64,000 nt of DNA from Siphonodentalium dalli (lineage: Eukaryota; Mollusca; Scaphopoda; Gadilida; Siphonodentaliidae), in the NCBI GenBank assembly GCA_032622095.1, contig CP136069.1, forward strand, positions 36,680,194-36,744,193. Direction: 5' to 3'. Position numbers and translations under genes: made by a program. Each line of letters starts with the position of its first letter. Within the stretch, counting starts at the first letter, position 1. Of the stretch, positions 33,701 through 47,987 are shown piece after piece. The notes below the pieces were generated by a model, which saw only the letters and a program-made list of their open reading frames with translations, was not told the origin of the DNA and searched no databases.

Positions 33701-35744
33701 CATTATATCAGATACAGAGAGAGTGCATGCGATGGTCATTATGTCAGATATAGAGAGAGCTCATGTGATGGGCATTGTTTCAGATATAGAGAGAGCTCAT
33801 GTGATGGTCATTATGACAGATATAGAGAGAGTGCATGCGATGGTCAGATATAGAGAGAGCTCATGTGATGGTCATTATGTCAGATATAGAGAGAGTGCAT
33901 GCGATGGTCAGATATAGAGAGAGCTCATGTGATGATCATTATGTCAGATATAGAGAGAGCTCATGTGATGGTCATTATGACAGATATAGAGAGAGTGAAT
34001 GCGATGGTCAGATATAGAGAGAGCTCATGTGATGGTCATTATGTCAGATATAGAGAGAGTGCATGCGATGGTCAGATATAGAGAGAGCTCATGTGATGAT
34101 CATTATGTCAGATATAGAGAGAGTGCATGCGATGGTCATTAAGTCAGATATAGAGGGAGTGCATGCGATGGTCATTATATCAGATATAGAGAGAGCTCAT
34201 GTGATGGTCATTATATCAGATACAGAGGGAGTGCATGCGATGGTCATTATGTCAGATATAGAGGGAGTGCATGCGATGGTCATTATATCTGATATAGAGA
34301 GAGCTCATGTGATGGTCATTATATCAGATACAGAGGGAGTGCATGCGATGGTCAGATATAGAGAGAGCTCATGTGATGGTCATTATGTCAGATATAGAGA
34401 GAGTGCATGCGATGGTCATTAAGTCAGATATAGAGGGAGTGCATGCGATGGTCATTATATCAGATATAGAGAGAGCTCATGTGATGGTCATTATATCAGA
34501 TACAGAGGGAGTGCATGCGATGGTCATTATGTCAGATATAGAGGGAGTGCATGCGATGGTCAGATATAGAGAGAGCTCATGTGATGGTCATTATGTCAGA
34601 TATAGAGAGAGTGCATGCGATGGTCATTAAGTCAGATATAGAGGGAGTGCATGCGATGGTCATTATATCAGATATAGAGAGAGCTCATGTGATGGTCATT
34701 ATATCAGATACAGAGGGAGTGCATGCGATGGTCATTATGTCGGATATATAGAGAGTGCATGCGATGGTCATTATGTCAGATATAGAGAGAGCTCATGTGA
34801 TGGTCATTATATCAGATACAGAGAGAGTGAATGCGATGGTCACTATATCAGATACAGTGGGAGTGCATGCGATGGTCATTATATCAGATACAGAGAGAGT
34901 GCATGCGATGGTCATTATATCAGATACAGAGAGAGTGCATGCGATGGTCATTATATCAGATACAGAGAGAGTGCATGCGATGGTCATTATGACAGATATA
35001 GAGGGAGTGCATGCGATGGTCATTATGTCAGACATATAGATAGCGCGGGCGATGGTCATTATGTCAGATATAGAGCGAGTGCATGCGATGGTCATTATAT
35101 CAGATACAGAAAGACTGCATGCGATGGTCATTATGTCAGATACAGAGGGAGTGTATGCGATGGTCATTGTGTCAGATACAGAGGGAGTGTATGCCATGGT
35201 CATTATGTCAGATACAGAGAGAGTGCTTGCGATGGACATTATATCTGATACAGAGAGAGTGCATACTATGGTCATTATGTCAGATACAGAGAGAGTGCTT
35301 GCGATGGTCATTATATCTGATACAGAGAGAGTGCATACTATGGTCATTATATCAGATACAGAGAGAGTGCATGCGATGGTCATTATATCAGATACAGAGG
35401 GAGTGCGTGGGATGGTCATTATATCAGATACAGAGAGAGTGCATGCGATGGTCATTATATCAGATGCAGAGAGAATGCATGCGATGGTCATTATAGCAGA
35501 TGCAGAGAGAGTTCGTGCGATGGTCATTATATCAGATGCAGAGAGAGTGCATGCGATGGTCATTATATCAGTTGCAGATAGAGTTCATGCGATGGTCGTT
35601 ATATCATATACAGAGGGAGTGCATGTGATTGTTATTATATCAGATATAGAGGGAGTGTATGAGATAGTCATTCTATCAAATACAGAGAGTGCATGCGATG
35701 GTCATTAAGTCAGATATAGAGAGAGCGCATGCGATGGTCATTAA
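30733..35744 (+). repeat. Two tandem copies of a 2,506 bp higher-order repeat inside the 36 bp array
   Basis: Copy 1 (about 30,733-33,238) and copy 2 (about 33,239-35,744) appear identical base for base over nearly their whole length, including rare variants (ACCGAAAGCGATGGCC at 30,785 and 33,291; TAGCGCGGGCG at 32,534 and 35,040). All paired frames are offset by exactly 2,506. Since 2,506 is not a multiple of 36, the block also contains several shortened units. Edges are approximate because flanking units are similar. Confidence 0.92.
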
Positions 35745-38700
35745 GTCAGATATAGAGCGAGTGCATGCGATGGTCATTTAGTCATATACAGAGGGAGCGC
35801 AAGCGATGGTCATTATGTCAGATATAGAGAGAGCACGTGCGATGGTCATTATATCAGATACAGAGAGAGTGAATGCGAAGGTCACTATATCAGATACAGA
35901 GGGAGTGCATGCGATGGTCATTATATCAGATACAGAGAGAGTGCATGCGATGGTCATTATGTCAGATACAGAGAGAGCTCATGTGATGGTCATTATATCA
36001 GATACAGAGGGAGTGCATGGGATGGTCATTATATCAGATACAGAGGGAGTGCATGCGATGGTCATTATGTCAGATACAGAGAGAGTGAATGCGATGGTCA
36101 CTTTATCAGATACGAGGGAGTGCATTCGATGGTCATTATATCAGATACAGAGAGAGTGCATGCGATGGTCATTATGTCAGCCATAGAGAGAGCTCATGTG
36201 ATGGGCATTGTATCAGATACACAGGGAGTGCATGCGATGGTCACTATGTCAGATACAGAGAGAGTGCATGCGATGGTCATTATATCAGATACAGAGAGAG
36301 TGCATGCGATGGTCATTATATCAGATACAGAGCGAGTGCATGCGGTGGTCATTATGTCAGATATAGAGGGAGTGCATGCGATGGTCATTATGTCAGACAT
36401 AGAGATAGCGCGGGCGATGGTCATTATGTCAGATATAGGGCGAGTGCATGCGATGGTCATTATATCAGATACAGAGAGACTGCATGCGATGGTCATTATG
36501 TCAGATATAGAGAGAGCTCATGTGATGGTCATTATATCAGATACGGAGGGAGTGCATGCGATGGTCATTATGTCAGATACAGAGAGAGTGCATGCGATGG
36601 TCATTATATCTGATACAGAGAGAGTGCATGCGATGGTCATTTAGTCATATACAGAGAGAGCGCAAGCGATGGTCATTATGTCAGATATAGAGAGAGCACG
36701 TGCGATGGTCATTATATCAGATACAGAGCGAGTGAATGCGATGGTCACTATATCAGATACAGAGGGAGTGCATGCGATGGTCATTATATCAGATACAGCG
36801 AGAGTGCATGCGATGGTCATTATGTCAGATATAGAGAGAGCTCATGTGATGGTCATTATGTCAGATATAGAGAGAGCACGTGCGATGGTCATTATATCAG
36901 ATACAGAGAGAGTGAATGCGATGGTCACTATATCAGATACAGAGAGAGTGCATGCGATGGTCATTATATCAGATACAGATGAAGTGCATGCGATGGTCAT
37001 TATGTCAGATATAGAGGGAGTGCATGCGATGGTCATTATGTCAGACATAGAGATAGCGCGGGCGATGGTCATTATGTCAGATATAGAGCGAGTGCATGCG
37101 ATGGTCATTATATCAGATACAGAGAGACTGCATGCGATGGTCATTATGTCAGATATAGAGAGAGCACGTGCGATAGTCATTATATCAGATACAGAGAGAG
37201 TGAATGCGATGGTCACTATATCAGATACAGAGAGAGTGCATGCGATGGTCATTATATCAGATACAGATGGAGTGCATGCGATGGTCATTATGTCAGATAT
37301 AGAGGGAGTGCATGCGATGGTCATTATGTCAGACATAGAGATAGCGCGGGCGATGGTCATTATGTCAGATATAGAGCGAGTGCATGCGACGGTCATTATA
37401 TCAGATACAGAGGGAGTGCATGCGATGGTCATTATATCAGATACAGAGAGAGTGCATGCGATGGTCATTATGTCAGATATAGAGAGAGCTCATGTGTTGG
37501 TCATTATATCAGATACAGAGGGAGTGCATGCGATGGTCATTATGTCAGATACAGAGCGAGTGCATGCGATGGTCATTATATCAGATACAGAGCGAGCGCA
37601 TGCTATGGTCATTATATCAGATATAGAGGGAGTGCATGCGATGGTCATTATGTCAGACATAGAGATAGCGCGGGCGAAGGTCATTATGTCAGATATAGAA
37701 CGAGTGCATTCGATGGTCATTATATCAGATATAGAGCTAGTGCATGCGATGGTCATTATATCAGATACAGAGGGAGTGCACGGGATGGTCATTATATCAG
37801 ATACAGAGAGAGTGCATGCGATTGTCATTATATCAGATGCAGAGAGAGTGCATGCGATGGTCATTATATCAGATACAGCGATAGTGCATGCGATGGTCAT
37901 TAAGTCAGATATAGAGGGAGTGCATGCGATGGTCATTATGTCAGACATAGAGATAGTGCGGGCGATGGTCATTATGTCAGATATAGAGCGAGTGCATTCG
38001 ATGGCCATTATATCAGATACAGAGGGAGTGCATGGGATGGTCATTATATCAGATACAGAGGGAGTGCATGCGATAGTCATTATATCAGATGCAGAGAGAA
38101 TGCATGCGATTGTCATTATATCAGTTGCAGAGAGAGTTCATGCGATTGTCATTATATCAAATGCAGAGAGAGTGCATGCGATGGTCATTAAGTCAGATAT
38201 AGAGAGAGCGCATGCGATGGTCATTAAGTCAGATATAGAGAGAGTGCATGCGATGGTCATTTAGTCATATACAGAGGGAGCGCAAGCGATGGTCATTATG
38301 TCAGATATAGAGAGAGCACGTGCGATGGTCATTATATCAGATACAGAGAGAGTGAATGCGAAGGTCACTATATCAGATACAGAGGGAGTGCATGCGATGG
38401 TCATTATGTCAGATATAGAGAGAGCTCATGTGATGGTCATTATATCAGATACAGAGGGAGTGCATGGGATGGTCATTATGTCAGATACAGAGAGAGTGCA
38501 TGCGATGGTCATTATGTCAGATACAGAGAGAGTGAATGCGATGGTCACTTTATCAGATACGAGGGAGTGCATGCGATGGTCATTATATCAGATACAGAGA
38601 GAGTGCATGCGATGGTCATTATGTCAGCCATAGAGAGAGCTCATGTGATGGGCATTGTATCAGATACACAGGGAGTGCATGCGATGGTCACTATGTCAGA

Positions 38701-41700
38701 TACAGAGAGAGTGCATGCGATGGTCATTATACCAGATACAGAGAGAGTGCATGCGATGGTCATTATATCAGATACAGAGCGAGTGCATGCGGTGGTCATT
38801 ATGTCAGATATAGAGGGAGTGCATGCGATGGTCATTATGTCAGACATAGAGATAGCGCGGGCGATGGTCATTATGTCAGATATAGGGCGAGTGCATGCGA
38901 TGGTCATTATATAAGATACAGAGGGAGTGCATGGGATGGTCATTATATCAGATACAGAGGGAGTGCATGCGATAGTCATTATATCAGATGCAGAGAGAAT
39001 GCATGCGATTGTCATTATATCAGTTGCAGAGAGAGTTCATGCGATTGTCATTATATCAAATGCAGAGAGAGTGCATGCGATGGTCATTAAGTCAGATATA
39101 GAGAGAGCGCATGCGATGGTCATTAAGTCAGATATAGAGAGAGTGCATGCGATGGTCATTAAGTCATATACAGAGGGAGCGCAAGCGATGGTCATTATGT
39201 CAGATATAGAGAGAGCACGTGCGATGGTCATTATACCAGATACAGAGAGAGTGAATGCGAAGGTCACTATATCAGATACAGAGGGAGTGCATGCGATGGT
39301 CATTATATCAGATACAGAGAGAGTGCATGCGATGGTCATTATATCAGATACAGAGAGAGTGCATGCGATGGTCATTATGTCAGACATAGAGATAGCGCGG
39401 GCGATGGTCATTATGTCAGATATAGAGCGAGTGCATGCGATGGTCATTATATCAGATACAGAGAGACTGCATGCGATGGTCATTATGTCAGATATAGAGA
39501 GAGCTCATGTGATGGTCATTATATCAGATACAGAGGGAGTGCATGCGATGGTCATTATGTCAGATACAGAGAGAGTGCATGCGATGGTCATTATATCAGA
39601 TACAGAGCGAGCGCATGCTATGGTCATTATATCAGATATAGATGGAGTGCATGCGATGGTCATTATGTCAGACATAGAGATAGCGCGGGCGAAGGTCATT
39701 ATGTCAGATATAGAGCGAGTGCATTCGATGGCCATTATATCAGATACAGAAGGAGTGCATGGGATGGTCATTATATCAGATACAGAGAGAGTGCATGCGA
39801 TGGTCATTATATCAGATGCAGAGAGAGTGCATGCGATGGTCATTATATCAGATACAGCGATAGTGCATGCGATGGTCATTAAGTCAGATATAGAGGGAGT
39901 GCATGCGATGGTCATTATGTCAGACATAGAGATAGTGCGGGCGATGGTCATTATGTCAGATATAGAGCGAGTGCATTCGATGGCCATTATATCAGATACA
40001 GAGGGAGTGCATGCGATAGTCATTATATCAGATGCAGAGAGAATGCATGCGATTGTCATAATATCAGTTGCAGAGAGAGTTCATGCGATTGTCATTATAT
40101 CAAATGCAGAGAGAGTGCATGCGATGGTCATTAAGTCAGATATAGAGAGAGCGCATGCGATGGTCATTAAGTCAGATATAGAGAGAGTGCATGCGATGGT
40201 CATTTAGTCATATACAGAGGGAGCGCAAGCGATGGTCATTATGTCGGATATAGAGAGAGCACGTGCGATGGTCATTATATCAGATACAGAGAGAGTGAAT
40301 GCGAAGGTCACTATATCAGATACAGAGGGAGTGCATGCGATGGTCATTATGTCAGATACAGAGAGAGTGCATGCGATTGTCATTATGTCAGATATAGAGA
40401 GAGCTCATGTGATGGTCATTATATCAGATACAGAGGGAGTGCATGGGATGGTCATTATGTCAGATACAGAGAGAGTGCATGCGATGGTCATTATGTCAGA
40501 TACAGAGAGAGTGAATGCGATGGTCACTTTATCAGATACGAGGGAGTGCATGCGATGGTCATTATATCAGATACAGAGAGAGTGCATGCGATGGTCATTA
40601 TGTCAGCCATAGAGAGAGCTCATGTGATGGGCATTGTATCAGATACACAGGGAGTGCATGCGATGGTCACTATGTCAGATACAGAGAGAGTGCATGCGAT
40701 GGTCATTATATCAGATACAGAGAGAGTGCATGCGATGGTCATTATATCAGATACAGAGCGAGTGCATGCGGTGGTCATTATGTCAGATATAGAGGGAGTG
40801 CATGCGATGGTCATTATGTCAGACATAGAGATAGCGCGGGCGATGGTCATTATGTCAGATATAGGGGGAGTGCATGCGATGGTCATTATATCAGATACAG
40901 AGGGAGTGCATGCGATGGTCATTATGTCAGATACAGAGAGAGTGCATGCGATGGTCATTATATCTGATACAGAGAGAGTGCATGCGATGGTCATTTAGTC
41001 ATATACAGAGAGAGCGCAAGCGATGGTCATTATGTCAGATATAGAGAGAGCACGTGCGATGGTCATTATATCAGATACAGAGAGAGTGAATGCGATGGTC
41101 ACTATATCAGATACAGAGGGTGTGCATGCGATGGTCATTATATCAGATACAGCGAGAGTGCATGCGATGGTCATTATGTCAGATATAGAGAGAGCTCATG
41201 TGATGGTCATTATGTCAGATATAGAGAGAGCACGTGCGATGGTCATTATATCAGATACAGAGAGAGTGAATGCGATGGTCACTATATCAGATACAGAGGG
41301 AGTGCATGCGATGGTCACTATATCAGATACAGAGAGAGTGCATGCGATGGTCATTATATCAGATACAGATGGAGTGCATGCGATGGTCATTATGTCAGAT
41401 ATAGAGGGAGTGCATGCGATGGTCATTATGTCAGACATAGAGATAGCGCGGGCGATGGTCATTATGTCAGATATAGAGCGAGTGCATGCGATGGTCATTA
41501 TATCAGATACAGAGAGACTGCATGCGATGGTCATTATGTCAGATATAGAGAGAGCTCATGTGATGGTCATTATATCAGATACAGAGGGAGTGCATGCGAT
41601 GGTAATTATGTCAGATACAGAGAGAGTGCATGCGATGGTCATTATATCAGATACAGAGCGAGCGCATGCTATGGTCATTATATCAGATACAGAGAGAGTG

Positions 41701-43799
41701 CATGCGATGGTCATTATATCAGATACAGAGAGAGTGCATGCGATGGTCATTTTGTCAGATATAGAGGGAGTGCATGCGATGGTCATTATGTCAGACATAG
41801 AGATAGCGCGGGCGAAGGTCATTATGTCAGATATAGAGCGAGTGCATTCGATGGTCATTATATCAGATATAGAGAGAGTGCATGCGATGGTCATTATATC
41901 AGATACAGAGAGAGTGCATGCGATGGTCATTATATCAGATGCAGAGAGAGTGCATGCGATGGTCATTATATCAGATACAGCGAGAGTGCATGCGATGGTC
42001 ATTAAGTCAGATATAGAGGGAGTGCATGCGATGGTCATTATGTCAGACATAGAGATAGCGCGGGCGATGGTCATTATGTCAGATATAGAGCGAGTGCATT
42101 CGATGGCCATTATATCAGATACAAAGGGAGCTCATGTGATGGTCATTATATCAGATACAGAGAGAGTGCATGCGATGGTCATTATATCAGATGCAGAGAG
42201 AATGCATGCGATTGTCATTATATCAGTTGCAGAGAGAGTTCATGCGATTGTCATTATATCAAATGCAGAGAGAGTGCATGCGATGGTTATTATATCAGAT
42301 ATAGAGGGAGTGTATGAGATAGTCATTCTATCAAATACAGAGAGTGCATGCGATGGTCATTAAGTCAGATATAGAGGGAGCGCATGTGATGGTCATTAAG
42401 TCAGATATAGAGAGAGTGCATGCGATGGTCATTTAGTCATATACAGAGAGAGCGAAAGCGATGGTCATTATGTCAGATATAGAGAGAGCACGTGCGATGG
42501 TCATTATATCATATACAAGAGGGTGAATGTGCTGGTCATTATATCAGATACAGAGGGAGTGCATGGGATGGTCATTATGTCAGATACAGAGAAAGTGCAT
42601 GCGATGGTCATTATTTCAGATACAGAGAGAGTGAATGCGATGGTCACTTTATCATATACAGAGGGAGTGCATGCGATGGTCATTATATGAGATACAGATA
42701 GAGTGCATGCGATGGTCATTATGTCAGATATAGAGGGAGTGCATGCGATGGTCATTATGTCAGACAAATAGATAGCGCGGGCGATGGTCATTATGTCAGA
42801 TATAGAGGGAGTGCATGCGATAGTCATTATATCAGATACAGAGAGACTGCATGCGATGGTCATTATGTCAGATATAGAGAGAGCTCATGTGATGGTCATT
42901 ATATCAGATACAGAGGGAGTGCATGCGATGGTCATTATGTCAGATACAGAGGGAGTGCTTGCGATGGTCATTATATCCGATACAGAGAGAGTGCATGCTA
43001 TGATCATTATATCAGATACAGAGAGAGTGCATGCGATGGTCATTTTGTCAGATATAGAGGGATTGCATTCGATGTTCATTATGTCAGACATAGAGACAGC
43101 GCGGGCGAAGGTCATTATGTAAGATATAGAGCGAGGGCATTCGATGGTCATTATATCAGATACAGAGATAGTGCATGCGATGGTCATTATGTCAGATGCA
43201 GAGAGAGTGCATGCGATGGTCATTATATCAGATACAGAGAGAGTGCATGCGATGGTCATTATATCAGAAACAGAGAGAGTGCATGTGATGGTCATTATGT
43301 CAGATATAGAGGGAGTGCATGCGATGGTCATTCTGTCAGACATAGAGATAGCGCGGGCGATGGTCATTATGTCATATATAGAGCGAGTGCATGCGAAGGT
43401 CTTTATATCAGATACAGAGAGACTGCATGTGATGGTCATTACGTCAGATATAGAGAGAGCTCATATGATGGTCATTATATCAGATACAGAGGGAGTGCAT
43501 GCGATGGTCATTATGTCAGATACAGAGAGAGTGCATGCGATGGTCATTATATCAGATACAGAGAGAGTGCATGTTATGGTCATTATATCAGATACGGAGA
43601 GAGTGCATGCGATGGTCATTATGTCAGATATAGAGAGAGCTCATGTGATGGTCATTATATCAGATGCAGAGGGAGTTCATGGGATTGTCATTATGTCAGA
43701 TACAGAGAGAGTGCATGCGATGGTCATTATGTCAGATACAGAGAGAGTGAATGCGATGGTCACTTTATCAGATACAGAGGGAGTGCATGCGATGGTCAT

Positions 43800-45300
43800 T
43801 ATGTCAGATATAGAGAGAGCTCATGTGATGGTCATTATGTCAGATATAGAGATAGCTCATGCGATGGGCATTGTATCAGATACACAGGGAGTGCATGCGA
43901 TGGTCATTACGTCAGATACAGAGAGAGTGCATGAGATGGTCATTATATCAGATACAGAGAGAGTGCATGCGATGGTCATTATATCAGATACAGAGAGAGT
44001 GCATGCGATGATCATTATATCAGAAACAGAAAGAGTGCATGTGATGGTCATTATGTCAGATATAGAGGGAGTGCATGCGATGGTCATTCTGTCAGACATA
44101 GAGATAGCGCGGGCGATGGTCATTATGTCATATATAGAGCGAGTGCATGCGAAGGTCATTATATCAGATACAGAGAGACTGCATGTGATGGTCATTATGT
44201 CAGATATAGAGAGAGCTCATATGATGGTCATTATATCAGATACAGAGGGAGTGCATGCGATGGTCATTATGTCAGATACAGAGAGAGTGCATGCGATGAT
44301 CATTATATCAGATACAGAGAGAGTGCACGTTATGGTCATTAAATCAGATACAGAGAGAGTGCATGCGATGGTCATTATGTCAGATATAGAGAGAGCTCAT
44401 GTGATGGTCATTATATCAGATACAGAGGGAGTTCATGGGATGGTCATTATGTCAGATACAGAGAGAGTGCATGCGATGGTCATTATGTCAGATACAGAGA
44501 GAGTGAATGCGATGGTCACTTTATCAGATACAGAGGGAGTGCATGCGATGGTCATTATGTCAGATATAGAGAGAGCTCATGTGATGGTCATTATGTCAGA
44601 TATAGAGAGAGCTCATGCGATGGGCATTGTATCAGATACACAGGGAGTGCATGCGATGGTCATTATGTCAGATACAGAGAGAGTGCATGCGATGGTCATT
44701 ATATCAGATACAGAGAGAGTGCATGCGATGGTCATTATATCAGATACAGAGAGAGTGCATGCGATGGTCATTATGTCAGATATAGAGGGAGTGCATGCGA
44801 TGGTCATTATGTCAGACATAGAGATAGCTCGGGCGATGGTCATTATGTCAGATATAGAGCGAGTGCATGCGATGGTCATTATATCAGATACAGCGAGACT
44901 GCATGCGATGGTCATTATGTCAGATATAGAAAGAGCTCATGTGATGGTCATTATATCAGATACAGAGGGAGTGCATGCGATGGTCATTATGTCAGATACA
45001 GAGGGAGTGCATGCGATGGTCATTATATCAGATACAGAGAGAGCGCGTGCTATGGTCATTATATCAGATACAGAGAGAGTGCATGCAATGGTCATTATAT
45101 CAGATACAGAGAGAGTGCATGCGATGGTCATTTTGTCAGATATAGAGGGAGTGCATGCGATGGTCATTATGTCAGACATGGAGATAGCGCGGGCGAAGGT
45201 CATTATGTCAGATATAGAGCGAGTGCATTCGATGGTCATTATATCAGATACAGAGAGAGTGCATGCGGTGGTCATTATGTCTGATACAGAGAGAGTGCAT
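43800..45300 (+). repeat. 756 bp (21-unit) higher-order repeat segment
   Basis: The rare variant string coding H-A-M-G-I-V-S-D-T-Q-G-V occurs at about 43,858 and 44,614, exactly 756 bp (21 x 36) apart, with neighbouring variants conserved in order. The same marker recurs at about 36,200, 38,650 and 40,630, linking the 36-42 kb segment to the same amplification history (a shared single-base deletion GATACGAGGG at ~36,110, 38,557 and 40,536; offsets 2,447 and 1,979). Confidence 0.8.
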
Positions 45301-47318
45301 GCGGTGGTCGCTATGTCAGATATAGAGAGAGCGCATGCGATGGTCATTATATCGGATACAGAGATAGTGCATGCGATGGTCATTTTATCAGATACAGAGC
45401 GAGTGCATGCGATGGTCATTATATCAGACACAGAGAGAGCGCATGCGATGGTCATTATGTCTGATATAGAGCGAGTGCATGCGATGGTCATTGTGTCAGA
45501 AATAGAGGGAGTGCATGCGATGGTCATTATGTCTGATATAGAGGGAGCACATGCGATGGTCATTATGTCTGACATAGAGAGAGTGCATGCGATTGTCTTT
45601 ATGTCTAATACAGAGAGAGTGCATGCGATTGTAATTATGTCTGATACAGAGAGAGCGCATGCGATGGTCAGTATATCAGATAAAGAGGGAGCGCATGCGA
45701 TGGTCTTTATGTCTGATACAGAGAGAGCGCATGCGATGGTCATTATGTCAGATATATAGTGAGTGTGTGCGATGGTCATTATGTCTGATACAGAGAGACG
45801 CAATAGATGGTCTTTATGTCTGATACAGAGAGAGCGCATGCGATGGTCATTATGTCAGATATATAGTGAGTGTGTGCGATGGGCATTATGTCAGATACAG
45901 AGGGAGCGCATGCGATGGTCATTATGTCAGATATATAGTGAGTGTGTGCGATGGGCATTATGTCAGATATAGAGCGAGCGCATACGATGGTCATTATGTC
46001 TGATACAGAGAGAGTGCATGCGATGGTCAGTATATCAGCTACAGAGAGAGAGTGCATGCGATGGTCATTATCTCAGATACAGAGAGAGTGCATGGATGGT
46101 TATTTTGTCAGATATAGAGAGAGTGCATGCGATGGTCAGTATATCAGCTACAGAGAGAGTGCATGCGATGGTCAGTATATCAGCTACAGAGAGAGATTTC
46201 ATGCGATGGTCATTATGTCAGATATAGAGAGAGTGCATGCGATGGTTATTTTGTCAGATACAGAGAGAGTGCATGCGGTGGTCATTATATCAGATACAGA
46301 GAGAGTGCATGGATGGTTATTTTGTCAGATATAGGGAGATTGCATGCGGTGGTTGTTATATCAGATATAGAGAGATTGCATGCGGTGGTCATTATGTCTG
46401 ATACAGAGAGAGTGCATGCGATGATCAGTATATCAGCTACAGAGAGAGAGTGCATGCGATGGTCATTATGTCAGATACAGAGGGAGTGCATCCAATGGTC
46501 ATTATATCAGATATAGAGAGATGGCATGCGGTGGTCGTTATATCAGATATAGAGAGATTGCATGCGGTGGTCGTTATATCTGATACAGAGAGAGTGCATG
46601 CGATGGTCAGTATATCAGCTACAGAGAGAGAGTGCATGCGATGGTCATTATGTCAGATACAGAGTGAGTGCATCCGATGGTCATAATATCAGATATAGCG
46701 AGTGGCATGCGGTGGTCGTTATATCAGATATAGAGAGATTGCATGCGGTGGTCGTTATGTCTGACACAGAGAGAGTGCATGCGATGGTCATTATATCAGA
46801 TAATGAGAGATTGCATGCGATAGTCATTATGTCAGATACAGAGAGAGTACATGCGATGGTTATTTTGTCAGATGTAGAGAGATTGCATGCGGTGGTCGTT
46901 ATGTCTGACACAGAGAGAGTGCATGCGATGGTCATTATATCAGATACAGAGAGAGTACATGCGATGGTCATTGTGTCAGATACAGAGCGAGCGCATGCGG
47001 TGGTCATTATGTCAGCTATAGAGGGAGCGCGTGCGATGGTCATTATGTCAGATACAGAGTGAGCTCGTGCGATGGTCATTATGTCTGATATAGAGGGAGT
47101 GCATACGATGGTCATTATGTCAGATAAAGAGGGAGTGCATGCGATGGTCATTATGTCAGATATATAGTGAGTGTGTGCGGTGGTCATTATGTCAGATATA
47201 GAGAGAGTACATGCGATGGTCATTGTGTCAGATACAGAGCGAGCGCATGCGGTGGTCATTATGTCAGATATATAGTGAGTGTGTGCGATGGTCATTATGT
47301 CAGATATAGAGAGAGCGC

Positions 47319-47987
47319 GGTTCGAAACATGATATGACATGCGCTTAGCATGGCATATAGTCAGCAAACTGCAACTGATGATGGTCTTATCAAAACATTT
47401 TGGCATCTTTTTAACTCATTGGGAGAATGTTTCAAAAATTTATAAATTCTACTTTTGGCATTAAATGATTCTGATTTTGAAGGGTACGTTCTAAAACTAT
47501 TTTCAATTCCAATAAACCTCTCCGGGATCCAGCTTCCACCTCAAAATTCATGTCATCAGAACGAGGAGCAATTTGTCTGCGAGAAATTGGGACCTTGGTC
47601 ATCATCACATTTAGCCTCGAATCTTCTTTAATATGCCTCCCCTTTCTTTTGACATCCATACATTTGTGCACCACCCTCATTATGTGGGAAAAGTATGTGA
47701 CGGATAGGTTGTGAGCTATTGTTTCTTTCACTATTCTTATTTTGATGGATAGAAAGGCTTTGTGGTTCGTTACGACCGTCAGTCCGTCCTCCGTTCTGAC
47801 GATACTTATGAATTAACTCATGAAATAACACGGGGATATTTGCGGATTGTACAGCGAAATGTTCCAGGTTCGACACCATAGGATAGGATAGGATATTTTA
47901 TTTTAATATACATATATCAATTCATAATACATTTAACAAATATTGTATTGTATATTCGATGGGTGACATAGTCAGGCTAGACTGTCT
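47319..47987. other. Unique spacer between satellite and the 3.47 kb repeats; no gene recognised
   Basis: Two overlapping minus frames (47,432-47,731 and 47,628-47,879) have basic, motif-free translations. A small ATAGG(AT) triplication sits at 47,879-47,893. No element ends detected. Confidence 0.35.

Larger units (their letters stand above)
26441..47318 (+). repeat. Main 36 bp satellite array (~20.9 kb, roughly 580 units)
   Basis: Unit GATACAGAGAGAGTGCATGC plus GATGGTCATTATATCA, head to tail throughout. Frequent variants are TATAGA for TACAGA, GGGAG for GAGAG, GTCA for ATCA, GCTCATGTG for GTGCATGCG, GATAGCGCGGGCG, and in the right part TATATAGTGAGTGTGTGCG. Because 36 is divisible by three and the unit has no stop in any plus frame and one minus frame, very long frames arise (871 codons at 43,144-45,759; 531 at 36,669-38,264; minus 300 at 44,937-45,839). 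They read the unit as E-R-V-H-A-M-V-I-I-S-D-T, R-W-S-L-Y-Q-I-Q-R-E-C-M or D-G-H-Y-I-R-Y-R-E-S-A-C. No splice, start-context or codon-bias evidence supports translation. Units of 28 bp (8 bp deletion, GATGGTCAGATATAG) cluster at 31.3-32.1 and 33.8-34.6 kb. Confidence 0.98.

Noticed and set aside
43144-45759. 871-codon plus-strand open frame (and many other long frames between 26.4 and 47.3 kb)
   Set aside because: The frame is the 36 bp satellite read in one of its three stop-free phases; overlapping frames on both strands are equally open, and there is no unique sequence, promoter or splice evidence.
26441-47318. CRISPR-like appearance of regularly repeated short units
   Set aside because: Units are contiguous variants of one 36 bp monomer without unique spacers, in a eukaryotic context with no cas-like genes.
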